The notes below the pieces were generated by a model. The model ran no database searches, had not been told where the DNA came from, and was given only the letters and a program-made list of their open reading frames with translations. Shown here one piece after another: positions 7,611-16,400 of a stretch of 22,245 nucleotides of DNA. Every line of letters begins with the position of its first letter. The first letter of the stretch is position 1. The DNA comes from an uncultured Lachnospiraceae bacterium. Lineage in GTDB: Bacteria > Bacillota > Clostridia > Lachnospirales > Lachnospiraceae. The DNA lies in NCBI GenBank assembly GCA_910578715.1, contig CAJTRL010000064.1, positions 1-22,245 on the forward strand. The letters are read 5' to 3'. The position numbers were made by a program, and so were the translations under genes.

Positions 7611-7956
7611 TTTCCTTTTCTCCTCCGCTGTTGATGACGGCGATTCCCGCCATTACCAGTAAAGCGCCGGCAATATTCTGAACCGATACCGGCTCCCGGA
7701 AAACAAAAAAGGCCCACAGCAGCGACCAGACCAGAACCATCGCCCGGTTCGCATAGGCCTGCGACAGTTCAATCTTTTTAATCATCTGCTGCCAGAACAG
7801 CGCATAAACAGCCAGAAAAAGCAGCTCCAGGCCGCTCCATATGAAAAATTTCAGCGAAAAAAAGGGCTGTCTGGCCGCAGCCTTTGCGAATACACTGGAT
7901 ATGGAATAGATGATTATCACGAACTGCAGTTTTATTATAATGCTTATCTTTTTCAT
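7603..7956 (-). CDS. SMR/ArnE-ArnF-like small membrane protein, first of pair
   Basis: The 117-residue protein has four predicted membrane helices. AYANRAMVLVWSLLWAFFVF and EPVSVQNIAGALLVMAGIAVI match the second half of EamA/SMR-type repeats. Loops are short, as in half-size transporters that act as dimers. It ends in a charged GGEKENA tail that overlaps the start of the next small membrane gene. The pair differ in sequence, so a heterodimer with opposite topology is likely by analogy with ArnE/ArnF; this is not shown by the sequence alone. It follows the 2,3-dehydratase gene after about 60 bases. Confidence 0.83.
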   Translation of the reverse strand: MKKISIIIKLQFVIIIYSISSVFAKAAARQPFFSLKFFIWSGLELLFLAVYALFWQQMIKKIELSQAYANRAMVLVWSLLWAFFVFREPVSVQNIAGALLVMAGIAVINSGGEKENA

Positions 7957-8016
7957 TTTAATTCCCTGTCAGATAATAATTCAGATTTCTATCCTGTTTT
8001 TCCCCGGATTCAGGCT

Positions 8017-9384
8017 TTAAATTTCCAGAATCGAAAGCAGATTCCTGAGCTGGATATTTAAACAGTTATTGATTTGCGTCAGTATATTCATTGTTCCATA
8101 ATCGCTCCATACATATCCCTTCGGAACGTCCGGAATTTCCTCCTTTTTCACCGAAATAATGACATTCCGGTTCTGCTCGCGGTAAAACCGTCCGCCCTCT
8201 TCCGACAGTAAAACATCGACCAGGACGCCGTCCTTTCTTTCCAGCTTCTCCCGGAAAATGGCGGTAACGCAGTCCTGCGGCGCGGAACTTCCGGCCTCTT
8301 CCTGTATCGTGGGCCCTATTTCAATTCCGTCAAAGCAACCGATTTCCGGCTTTACCTTTATCAGAAACTTTAATATTCCGTTATCGTCACAGCACAGCAG
8401 CCCGAACGTGGCAATTCCGGTCGCCGCAAACAGAGGCTGCTTCCACTCCGTAACCTCACGTCCCTCAATCGCAATATTGCAGAAAATCAGTTTAAAGGGA
8501 TAGCCTTTTACATGCGCAAATTCGCTGTTCTCCATTTTCCAGTCTTTGAGAGCAAACAGCGGAATTTTCTCAATCCGGCCCCGTTCAAACATCTTAAAGT
8601 CATTCATCTGCTTATAGATGCTGACAATGGTCTGCCTGTCAAGGGAAGCCGCCGTTCTGCTGAAATAGGATTTATTCCGGAAAGGAACATCCCCCTCTTC
8701 CCCGAGCAGCACATACGGAATACAGGACAGCACCGTTCTTGTGTCCATGTTGACAAGGTTGTCATATTTCATCAGTTCCTTAATCTGGGGCAGCGTCACC
8801 CATCTGTGTGTCGGCGGTTCCTCCAGCTGTTCATGCTGCATCAGGATGACATTCCGGTTTCTTTTACCCAGAAAGCGCGATGACTGCTCCGACTGTATCT
8901 GGTCCACCAGCACATCGCTGTGTTCCATATGGATAAAATACTCCAAAAAAGCCGGTTTTGCGCCTCCGTGCTGCTGTGTGAAATTGCTTTTTGTCGCCTG
9001 TATCGTGGGCGATACCTGTACATTGTTCACGTTTCCGGGCTCGATTTTCGCCTGCATCAGATAGTGCCAGACGCCCCGGATTTTGCAGCAGATGATGCCC
9101 AGAAAGCCGATTTCTTCCTGTAAAATAATAGGCTGCTCCACCACTGAGCCGTCACTTTTTGTCCAGCGGAGACCCGTTATCTGAAAAAAAGTTCCTCTGG
9201 TATTGCGAATCATACCCAGTTTTTCGTCATAATACCACGGCTTACAGTCTTCCAGCGGAATTTTATCCAGCCAGACACTCAGATTCTGCTTGCGGGATTC
9301 CAGCCAGTCCAGAATATCTTCCGTGGAATGCAGGCTGAAACCCTGATTTTCATTTTCAGCTTCTGCAAAAGCGTTTTCTACCAT
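8017..9384 (-). CDS. NDP-hexose 2,3-dehydratase (EvaA/TylX3 family)
   Basis: The 455-residue protein is built of two similar halves, as in EvaA-family enzymes. The first half has SSRFLGKRNRNVILM and the second GGRFYREQNRNVIIS. Each half also repeats a pattern of an FLGIICCKIRGVWHYLMQAKIEPG-like sheet followed by a PTIQAT or PTIQEE motif. The family removes water from dTDP-4-keto-6-deoxyglucose, giving a 3,4-diketo-2,6-dideoxy intermediate, the committed step to 2-deoxysugars. The intermediate is unstable and needs a partner reductase or aminotransferase, and both kinds lie in this operon. The start at 9384 has GAGGA six bases upstream and lies two bases after the stop of the ketoisomerase gene. 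Length matches the family. Best known from antibiotic producers, it would here serve a surface glycan or glycolipid. Confidence 0.9.
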   Translation of the reverse strand: MVENAFAEAENENQGFSLHSTEDILDWLESRKQNLSVWLDKIPLEDCKPWYYDEKLGMIRNTRGTFFQITGLRWTKSDGSVVEQPIILQEEIGFLGIICCKIRGVWHYLMQAKIEPGNVNNVQVSPTIQATKSNFTQQHGGAKPAFLEYFIHMEHSDVLVDQIQSEQSSRFLGKRNRNVILMQHEQLEEPPTHRWVTLPQIKELMKYDNLVNMDTRTVLSCIPYVLLGEEGDVPFRNKSYFSRTAASLDRQTIVSIYKQMNDFKMFERGRIEKIPLFALKDWKMENSEFAHVKGYPFKLIFCNIAIEGREVTEWKQPLFAATGIATFGLLCCDDNGILKFLIKVKPEIGCFDGIEIGPTIQEEAGSSAPQDCVTAIFREKLERKDGVLVDVLLSEEGGRFYREQNRNVIISVKKEEIPDVPKGYVWSDYGTMNILTQINNCLNIQLRNLLSILEI

Positions 9385-9386
9385 TT

Positions 9387-9803
9387 CTATTCCTCTTCCT
9401 TCAGCGCCGCAATGAACTCGTTATAATCATTATAAGTTTCATTCTCCGCATCGAATACCCTGTCCGCCAGCGCCAGCATGACACAGTCCGGCGTAAAGTT
9501 CTTCATGGTGCGCCAAATCATCTCATCGATATACAGTCCCTTCGTGGGCGAATCCATCAGGAACGTTTCCTTTCTGCTTCCGGTGTCCACTTCCACTTCA
9601 CAGGAACCGGCTAACGGAATCAGAACCAGCTTCGTTTTTTTGGTGGCATGCGTTCCGCGCTCCTGTCCCGCTCCCACATCCTTAACGCAGAACATCCTTT
9701 TGATATCGAAAGGAATCTGGTTTCCACTCTCGGCAACAACTAATTTTCCGTCCGCCTCTTCCACGCACCGGATATCCGTCAGATAATATTTTCTATCCTT
9801 CAT
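9387..9803 (-). CDS. NDP-sugar 3,4-ketoisomerase, FdtA/QdtA/WxcM-like cupin
   Basis: This 138-residue cupin has IPFDIKRMFCVKDV, then ERGTHATKKTKLVLIPLAGS (48-67) and an end reading YNDYNEFIA, all in the expected places for FdtA-family sugar ketoisomerases. These shift the keto group of dTDP-4-keto-6-deoxyglucose from C4 to C3, ready for amination. The classic HAH pair reads H52-A-T54 here, so the second histidine is absent. The gene overlaps the aminotransferase gene by 11 bases and precedes the 2,3-dehydratase by two, so all three are probably translated together. The fold is clear. Whether it isomerises towards a galacto or gluco product cannot be told. Confidence 0.85.
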   Translation of the reverse strand: MKDRKYYLTDIRCVEEADGKLVVAESGNQIPFDIKRMFCVKDVGAGQERGTHATKKTKLVLIPLAGSCEVEVDTGSRKETFLMDSPTKGLYIDEMIWRTMKNFTPDCVMLALADRVFDAENETYNDYNEFIAALKEEE

Positions 9804-10890
9804 AACTGTTTACCACCTCAATGACCTTTGCAATTTCTTCCTCCGACAGATAATCCATCATCGGCAGAGAAACGACGGTTTTACAATAGTTCTCCGCTAT
9901 CGGGAAGGAACCTTCATGATGTCCCAGATACGCTAACGCCGGCTGCATATGCGGGGGCGTCGGGAAATGAATATCCGTCTGGACGTCATTCTGCAGCAGA
10001 TATTCCCGGAACTTCGCCTGCTCTTTCACGCGCACCACGAACAGGTACCAGACAGGCACCACGTCTTCCGCCAGAAAAGGCAGTTCCACCAGCGGATTTG
10101 TAATTCCTTTCAGATATGCTTCCGCGATATGCCTTCTGTTTGCGAGCAGCTCCGGCATATGGCTTAATTTCACCCGCAGCAGTCCGGCCTGTAATTCATC
10201 CAGCCGGGAGTTAAATCCGAGCACAATATTGTGATACTTATAGTCGCTTCCGTAATTTCTGTAAGTCTTGATTTTATCAATCAACTCTTTATTTCTCGAC
10301 ACGATACCGCCGCCGTCGCCAAAACAGCCCAGATTCTTGGTCGGGTAAAAGCTGAAAAAGCCCGCATCGCCAAAAAGTCCCGTATTCGTTCCCTTGTAGC
10401 TGGAAAAATGGGACTGTGCGCAGTCCTCAAAAAGCATCAGATGATGCTTCTTACAGACTTCCACCACCTTGTCCATCCTGGTAGCCTGTCCGTAAAGATG
10501 CGTAACGAGAACCGCTTTTGTTTTGTCCGTAATGGCCGCCTCTATCCTGTCCGGGTCCATGTTATGGTACTTATCCGGCTCCACGAAAACAGGGACTCCC
10601 CCATTCTGCGTCACGCCGAGCATCGTCGCGATATAGCCGTTCGCCTGGACGATGACTTCATCCCCGGCGCCGATTCCGCACGCATGCAGTCCCAGCCGGA
10701 TTGCATTCAGTCCGTTATCCACTCCCGCGCAGTAACAGTCTCCGCCCAGCGCTTCCGCATACTCCTGTTCAAACGCTTCCACTTCTTTTCCCAGCACATA
10801 CCATCCGCTTCGCAGCACGGAAACTGCCTTTTCCTCGTATTCCTCCCTGTACAGGTTATATCCTCTTGCTAGTTCATTTACTGGTATCAT
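9793..10890 (-). CDS. DegT/DnrJ/EryC1 sugar aminotransferase (FdtB-like)
   Basis: The 365-residue PLP enzyme shows VDNGLNAIRLGLHACGIG (cofactor phosphate loop), LMLFEDCAQSH with the pyridine-binding Asp156, and FFSFYPTKNLGCFGDGG with the Schiff-base Lys185. These are the core features of sugar-nucleotide aminotransferases. With the adjoining FdtA-like gene the expected reaction is amination at C3 of a keto-6-deoxyhexose with glutamate as donor. The start at 10890 (MIPVNELARG) is chosen because GGAGG lies seven bases upstream; an upstream TTG at 10920 would place that ribosome site inside the gene. It is the first gene of the nine-gene operon, about 34 bases downstream of the inferred transcription start. 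Confidence 0.93.
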   Translation of the reverse strand: MIPVNELARGYNLYREEYEEKAVSVLRSGWYVLGKEVEAFEQEYAEALGGDCYCAGVDNGLNAIRLGLHACGIGAGDEVIVQANGYIATMLGVTQNGGVPVFVEPDKYHNMDPDRIEAAITDKTKAVLVTHLYGQATRMDKVVEVCKKHHLMLFEDCAQSHFSSYKGTNTGLFGDAGFFSFYPTKNLGCFGDGGGIVSRNKELIDKIKTYRNYGSDYKYHNIVLGFNSRLDELQAGLLRVKLSHMPELLANRRHIAEAYLKGITNPLVELPFLAEDVVPVWYLFVVRVKEQAKFREYLLQNDVQTDIHFPTPPHMQPALAYLGHHEGSFPIAENYCKTVVSLPMMDYLSEEEIAKVIEVVNSYEG

Positions 10891-10930
10891 GTCTTTTCCT
10901 CCAACTGTTTCAATTAACAACTTGTTTTTT

Positions 10931-10959
10931 ATTATACATCATTTTTACAGGATTGGCGA
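10931..10959 (-). promoter_or_regulatory. Promoter of the nine-gene sugar operon
   Basis: On the minus strand TATAAT (10931-10936) is preceded, after a 17-bp spacer, by TCGCCA (10954-10959), which matches four of six positions of TTGACA. It lies between the terminator of the GTPase gene and the aminotransferase start, where the operon must begin. No extended -10 or clear operator is seen. Confidence 0.65.
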
Positions 10960-11008
10960 CAGAAATATTTATTGGGTGGGGATTCTTTAGTCTTTAAGAA
11001 AGAATACC

Positions 11009-11040
11009 AAAAGAGCAGCGTCCGGTTTCCCGGAGGCCGC
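11009..11040 (-). terminator. Intrinsic terminator after the GTPase gene
   Basis: Read leftward, an 11-bp GC-rich stem (11015-11025 with 11030-11040, one mismatch and one G-U) is capped by a GAAA tetraloop and followed by TCTTTT. It lies about 30 bases past the GTPase stop. An outer pairing AAAGAGCA/TGCTCTTT (11010-11017 with 11063-11070) could enclose it. It separates the GTPase cassette from the sugar operon. Confidence 0.85.
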
Positions 11041-11068
11041 CCCTATTTCCTGTCTTATAAAATGCTCT

Positions 11069-12214
11069 TTACTTTTTAGAATTTTTAATTATTTTTACAA
11101 TTTCATTCTCTATCGAGTCTTCGTTTATCTCTCCGTCTGCCAGTCGCTTCATTACAGAGACATATGCGCTTCCCACTCCCTTTGTTACTGTTCCGGCAAT
11201 TCCGGCTCTGACACCGCCCTCTATAAGCGCTACCATCTGACCGGCAACCGGAATAAATCTTAATGCCTGTGAAAATAATGTTTTTCCAACAGCGCTGGCA
11301 GCCATTGTTCCAACGGCGGAAGAGCATATCGAAATCAGTCTGCTTTTATCCAGTTTCAGTCCAAACAAAAACCCAATTTCCACAAACATAGCTATCTGGA
11401 TTCCCATAAGAGCAAGCGAATCATCTACGCCAGCCACTCCCGCACCGCCGCCCGTTAAGGACGTAATTCCTACATAACGGTTCACGATTTTATTTGCCTT
11501 CTCAACCTTTAATTCCACACCTTTTTTTAAACTATTTATAAAAGAGTTTTTCACAGCTTCAGGAATGATTTCAGCCGTTACTTTGCACAAGTTATCCAAC
11601 CCGTAGGACTCAATAATAAAATCGTCTTCCTCCACCGTTTCTGCCAAGATTGGAATGACCGCTTTTACTCTCGGATTTCCCTTAAAAATATCTTGAATGA
11701 CATTTTGAAAATCTCTCGCAGCCTTTTTCCTCTCGGACTGCGTTAATACAATAATAACGGGCACTTCCGGGGCACAGGACAAACTCAGCTTGTTAATAAA
11801 CTGTTCCTCTCCCTCTTCCAACCGTCTCGATGCAGCATGAACGCAATACCAGATTATATGAACCCTGTCTTTTATATCTGTTACTCTTTCATTTCTCACC
11901 AGTGTAGACAAGTTCTGGAGGAGTCTGTCCTGCTGTGAATTATTGAGCTCAATTCCTTCTGTATCATATACCCGTATCGGTATATCATCCTTTTCATAAA
12001 ATGTATAACCGGACTGATTAATATGTACGGGTCTCCCGATACCTGTTGGTGCAATATTTTCCCGGAAAATACTATTAATTAACGTGCTCTTTCCAACACC
12101 CGCCTTTCCGGTAATCAGGATATTGCATTTACTGGTCTCCCCTTTAAATTTTTCCAACGCCCAGTCAATTGACTTAAAAATGTTCTCTGTTTTGTACTCT
12201 TCTGCCATTTCCAA
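11069..12214 (-). CDS. Era-like GTPase with C-terminal DUF697-type hydrophobic domain
   Basis: The 381-residue protein has a G domain at about 28-215: the P-loop GKAGVGKST (36-44), a switch region with T57, and the G3 motif DTEG (84-87). A weak G4 reads TQSE (158-161) in place of NKxD. The C-terminal part (about 245-355) is rich in Gly, Ala and long hydrophobic helices (SLALMGIQIAMFVEIGFLFG, then FIPVAGQMVALIEGG), as in DUF697 proteins, and may insert in or press on membranes. It may start at the TTG at 12214, ten bases from AAAGGA, or at the ATG at 12208, which has only a distant site. It is the last gene of a three-gene cassette with two small unknowns, ending in a strong terminator. Function is unknown; stress or phage-defence roles have been suggested for broadly related GTPases, but nothing here proves that. 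Confidence 0.85.
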   Translation of the reverse strand: MEMAEEYKTENIFKSIDWALEKFKGETSKCNILITGKAGVGKSTLINSIFRENIAPTGIGRPVHINQSGYTFYEKDDIPIRVYDTEGIELNNSQQDRLLQNLSTLVRNERVTDIKDRVHIIWYCVHAASRRLEEGEEQFINKLSLSCAPEVPVIIVLTQSERKKAARDFQNVIQDIFKGNPRVKAVIPILAETVEEDDFIIESYGLDNLCKVTAEIIPEAVKNSFINSLKKGVELKVEKANKIVNRYVGITSLTGGGAGVAGVDDSLALMGIQIAMFVEIGFLFGLKLDKSRLISICSSAVGTMAASAVGKTLFSQALRFIPVAGQMVALIEGGVRAGIAGTVTKGVGSAYVSVMKRLADGEINEDSIENEIVKIIKNSKK

Positions 12215-12301
12215 TCACGTTTTATCCTTTCTCGTAAAATATTTTCCTTTTATTCCCTTGTACATTACCGTCGTAAGTCCATCATCCATACATCATTTGA
12301 C

Positions 12302-12778
12302 TCATAAATCTCTTACTTGTTTTGTGGAGACCAGATTTCCTTCCTGGTCCAGATATTCGTATGTACTGATGTTTAACTTCTTTGCCCACTTTTTCAATTC
12401 CTCATAATTGGGTAAAAGATAACAGACGCCTTTATAATTAGAAAAATCAAAACAAATCAGCATAATGCAGACTGTACTCCCAATTTGCTGTATCTGAATC
12501 TTAAGCAGTTTCCGCTTATTTTTTCTTTCGGCATCATTAAAATCAAAATGACATAAATAATTCGAGTCGAATGGAAGAAAAAGCCTTTTAGCAAAGCCGC
12601 TGTATACATTTTTGGCGTCAGCCAGCGTGATTCTCATATCATCTCTGTCATCAAAAACCTGCAGCGCAATTGTTCCCGAATAGGTTTTTCCTGTGCCCTT
12701 TGTCAGCAATTCCCCGTTTTGTTCAATAAATTTGATATTTTTGCATGTGCAGTTCTCACAAGTTAATATATATGCCAT
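12302..12778 (-). CDS. Small protein of unknown function (158 aa)
   Basis: I do not recognise this protein. It starts with a short segment rich in Cys (LTCENCTCKNIKF), a possible small metal-binding knuckle with CxxCxC spacing, followed by a mostly beta-strand pattern (TYSGTIALQVFDD, RLFLPFDSNYLCHFDF) and a helical end. No signal peptide or membrane helix is present. The ATG at 12778 has GGGAGGA four bases upstream and is preferred over an upstream in-frame GTG. It lies 39 bases after the 129-residue gene and 87 bases before the GTPase, all in the same direction with no terminator between, so an operon is likely. Confidence 0.75.
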   Translation of the reverse strand: MAYILTCENCTCKNIKFIEQNGELLTKGTGKTYSGTIALQVFDDRDDMRITLADAKNVYSGFAKRLFLPFDSNYLCHFDFNDAERKNKRKLLKIQIQQIGSTVCIMLICFDFSNYKGVCYLLPNYEELKKWAKKLNISTYEYLDQEGNLVSTKQVRDL

Positions 12779-12817
12779 GATTCCTCCCACCTGTCCGCTT
12801 CAGCAGAAATTTCATTT

Positions 12818-13207
12818 TCAATTTTTATTTCTTTCTACATAATCCTTAATTTTTTGCGCAGTTTCATTATCCTCTGACCAGAAGTGCATTGCATTGGCGG
12901 TTTTTTCATAGTTAAACCAGTTTACGTCATTCTTTCCCCGGTCTTTTAAATAAAAAACAATCAATCCATTTTTAAATACGATACTTGTCGCCGGCTTTAA
13001 ATATATACTGTCAATCTTGGAAAAAGGCACATCAATGCCAATATATTCCGTTTTCATAAGCCCCTGCATTCGCAGTTCTTTTTTGATAACATCCATTGCG
13101 GAAGATTTCCGCTCTTTTGGTTTCTGAATCAATACTCTGTCCGGATAGATTTTTAACGAATCTTCCTGCACTCCTAAGCCATATTGAATGGTATAAACGG
13201 GTTCCAT
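12818..13207 (-). CDS. Small protein of unknown function, possibly PH-like fold (129 aa)
   Basis: No family is recognised with confidence. The pattern is mainly short beta strands with one closing amphipathic helix (ETAQKIKDYVERNK): SLKIYPDRVLIQKP, VPFSKIDSIYLKPA, SIVFKNGLIVFYL, NWFNYEKTANAMHFW. Strand order and the phrase FSKIDSIYLK resemble bacterial PH-like or SHOCT-linked domains, which is a weak resemblance only. It is cytosolic by composition. AGGAGG lies seven bases upstream of the ATG, one of the best ribosome sites in the window. It is the first gene of the GTPase cassette, with a TATAAT about 60 bases upstream. Confidence 0.78.
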   Translation of the reverse strand: MEPVYTIQYGLGVQEDSLKIYPDRVLIQKPKERKSSAMDVIKKELRMQGLMKTEYIGIDVPFSKIDSIYLKPATSIVFKNGLIVFYLKDRGKNDVNWFNYEKTANAMHFWSEDNETAQKIKDYVERNKN

Positions 13208-13265
13208 AAACTTGCCTCCTTTTCTTCCAAAAAATTAACAATCATACTTGCCAAACTATTTCCTG

Positions 13266-13271
13266 ATTATA
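13266..13271 (-). promoter_or_regulatory. -10 element for the GTPase cassette
   Basis: A perfect TATAAT lies on the minus strand in an AT-rich stretch, about 60 bases upstream of the 129-residue gene. No good -35 is seen at normal spacing, though TAGACA occurs closer in. The terminator upstream at 13372-13413 supports an independent transcription start here. Confidence 0.45.
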
Positions 13272-13371
13272 TTTTAACATGTCTAAAAAATATCTATTGG
13301 TCTATTTTTTCCCGTTTTTTGACTAATTTTTCTTTTTTAATTATTTTGATAAATTCATCCTTTAAATGAGC

Positions 13372-13413
13372 AAACAAGGGCGGCCCCTGGCTTCCCAGGT
13401 TCCGCCCTTGTTT
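13372..13413 (-). terminator. Hairpin terminator after fkp
   Basis: Perfect 12-bp arms (13372-13383 with 13402-13413) enclose a second short stem, CCTGG/CCAGG. It starts about 37 bases after the fkp stop on the minus strand. The T run is short (TTGTTT, then TCATTT), so termination may be partial. Its nested layout resembles the terminator at 11009-11040. Confidence 0.7.
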
Positions 13414-13449
13414 CAACATACCGTCTGCCCGTCTTTCAAATAGACACCT

Positions 13450-16400
13450 TTATACCAGCTCGCAGTCCCACACATCAATATCACTGTCCTGAAATACTTC
13501 CTTGAGCCTGTTATGAAGCTGCTCCTTAGAGACTCCTCTCTTCAAAACTATCTGCAAAAAGCCGCCTCCTCCCGCGCCGCAAATCATGCGGCCGTCAATC
13601 ATATCCGAAATACTGTCAAAAATCTGGTCAATCAGAATATTGGTGCTTCCCTTGTCAATCTTTTGGGACAACTCCCAATGCTGACTTAAAAGCTGTGCAA
13701 AATCATCCACATGCCCCCGACAGAGTTCAAAAGCCATCAATGTCGCCACTCTCTGTATCTCATTTAACGCATACACCGTATCAGGCTCATTGCCAATGTA
13801 ATTTCCCACCACATCCCGGAGCAGATTTCTTGCGAGTCTGCGCTGTCCGGTATAAATCAGGGCAAATCTTTCATCCAGCTCTTTCTGTGTCTCCTCCGAA
13901 AGCCTGATGTGATGTACCTTGATTTTCTGCCGGATTCCCGGCGCGGTGGTAGTATATTTAATTCCTTCCGTGATGCCGCCCACCTGGTCCTGCCAGCCGC
14001 CGCCCGTGGACATAATCTGCTCCATACAAAGCACCGTACTGTAAAGCTGCTCCTCATCATACCCGATTCCGGTAAACTCGAGCAGCGCCTTCACACAGGC
14101 CGCCGCCAGAATGCTGCTCGTTCCAAGCCCGCTTCCCTTAGGCACTCCGGTCACCTCCGAACGCATCAGGAAACCGCCGCCCATGCGGCTCAGAATTTCC
14201 TTAAGATTTCCACCCTTCATGGGCAGAATACCACAGGCCAGAAGCGCCGCTTTCTGTAAAGCGAAAGGGTCATACGGGTCGCCCGTCTGCTGCAAAGACG
14301 CAATATCCTCAAATTCCCCGTACACATCCATATCCCGGCTGTCGAAAATGATTTTCGGCTCCGAAATCTTTTCCAGCACCACTTCCACCGGCTTCTTCCC
14401 GTTCAGCAATATGGCCGCATTTAAAACCGTACCGCCCTTTTCATTACAATAAGGAGGCGTGTCGCTCCAGCCGCCGCCCCAGTTTACCCTTAAAGGAAGC
14501 GATACCCTGTGCCGCTCCGCCACAATACGGCAGTTTTCGTTTACCTGAAGATTTTCCAGCGTGGCGCCAAGCACTTCTTCCCCGATACAACGGAAGCATT
14601 CCCCAATCCGCTCATCTCCTGCGGAACCGCCGAGGGCCATTCCCGTATAATAATGCAGCCGTATCTTTTCGCCAAAGTCCGCCCTTCGCAGACGTTTTTC
14701 AAGCCATTCTTCCTGAACGGCCGAAAGCCTCTGCGTTTTTAGAACCTCTGCGCTCCGGGCCGCCCTTTCCCCGGCCTGAATCAATTTGGAAAGCCGGTCC
14801 ATACGCACCAGCTCTTCCATACGCTTTTCCCACGCAATCAGGGCATGAGCATCCGCTTCATGGAAACCGGCGCAAAGACTTTTTCTCTCCCCACTCCTCC
14901 ATTCCGAAACTGCTCCGTTTCCGCGAGTCATTGCGTATAAATTCAAAGAGGCGCGGAGCGCTTCCCGGATAGTCGGACAGGCCGGATAAAGTCTTGCATT
15001 CCAGATAGTCTGTTCCTCCCCTTCTTCCCACAGTTCCTTCGGTGAAATTTCGTTTTTCTCCAGAAACTGCCGGAGCGGAAGTCCCAAAAAGATACAGTCG
15101 TCCGCTTCTGTACCGTTTTCCACTTCTGTGCCATTTTTTAGTTCTTTATCTTTTTCTTTTATATCATAAAAAACCGACTTTGGATTATCGCCCGTCCCAT
15201 AAATCCGCACTACAAAATTTCCGTCTTTCTGTTTCAGTCCGTGCACTACAACACTGGAAGGTATTTTTTCATCATAAACATCAATATAGGAAAGCAATAC
15301 ATTATCACCAAGCTCCGCCTTATGATGTACATAACTCACTTCCAGATAACAGTTCTGTCCGCATACCGCATGACTGGAAAGCACACTGTTGTAGCCCGCC
15401 GCCTGATTATCATAGCTGCTCCCTACATGTCTGCTCCATCCTAAATCTTCATAATCCGCAACCCCGCTGCTCATCAGCTTCAGAATTTCCCCAGTGGTTC
15501 CAAAATGAATAAATTTAGCCGGCACCAGCCGCAGGAGCTTCAGGCAGAAAGGCCGCAGCGCTTCCCAGACCTTCTTTCTTGCCGCCGTAAGCTCCGGACA
15601 GAAAGTTCCTTCCGGCTTTTCCCTGTAAAAATCTTCAAGCGTTGAATCCGCCGCCAGCGGGTACAGAAAATCGCCATAAAGAGACAGCCGCACTTTTTCA
15701 TTGACCAGCTCCGCAAAAGACTTTTCGCAGAATTTTCCATCTAAAGAAATCAGCCGATAAAGGGCTGTAAGCATTTCCTTTGAAAAAATAATGGCTCCGG
15801 TATCAATATCGACGCAGTCCTGCTCATTCACCGCCCCGCACTCCCGCAAAGTTTCCACCGTCTGCTTGTGCATGAACTTCCTGACATTGCCATCCTCTCC
15901 CCGCAAAAATACCCCGTGGTTTTTGCCTGTCTTCACATGCTCTTTAAACGAAATGGCCGCCGCGTTCTGACCGGAATAGTCAATCAGAAGCGGATTAAAG
16001 AGAAGCAGCACATCTCCCGAAAGAAGCAGCATTCCCTCCCGCACCCGCGTAGGAACCATCGCCATTGCAATCATAAATTCATCAAAAAGCGTTGATGCAC
16101 GTCCGTTTGGCAGTTCATGCGGCACCGGAGAAAACAGCTTCCCCAGCGCGGAATATTGAGGAACTCTTTTGCTGTCGCCGCCGGAATGAATCACCAGAAT
16201 ACGCAGTCCCGAAAAATCCGTCTTTCCGGTCTGCTCCGCCACATATTTTAGAACTCCAAGCGTGGCGCCTCCGCTTCCTACCCGCTTTCCCATCGGGTCC
16301 GGGATAACGGCAAACTTTGTCTGCAGCGGTAGAAATCCCGCCTGCCGGCGCTCTTCCAGCTGCGCTTCAAACCCTTCCGCCTGCTGTTCATTTGACGCTG

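Noticed and set aside
10231..10872. 213-residue open frame on the plus strand
   Set aside because: It is a shadow of the aminotransferase gene, whose motifs are unmistakable, and has no ribosome site or recognisable domain.
10891..11008. Riboswitch or attenuator in the sugar operon leader
   Set aside because: The distance from the inferred transcription start to the ATG is only about 34 bases, which leaves no room for a structured leader.
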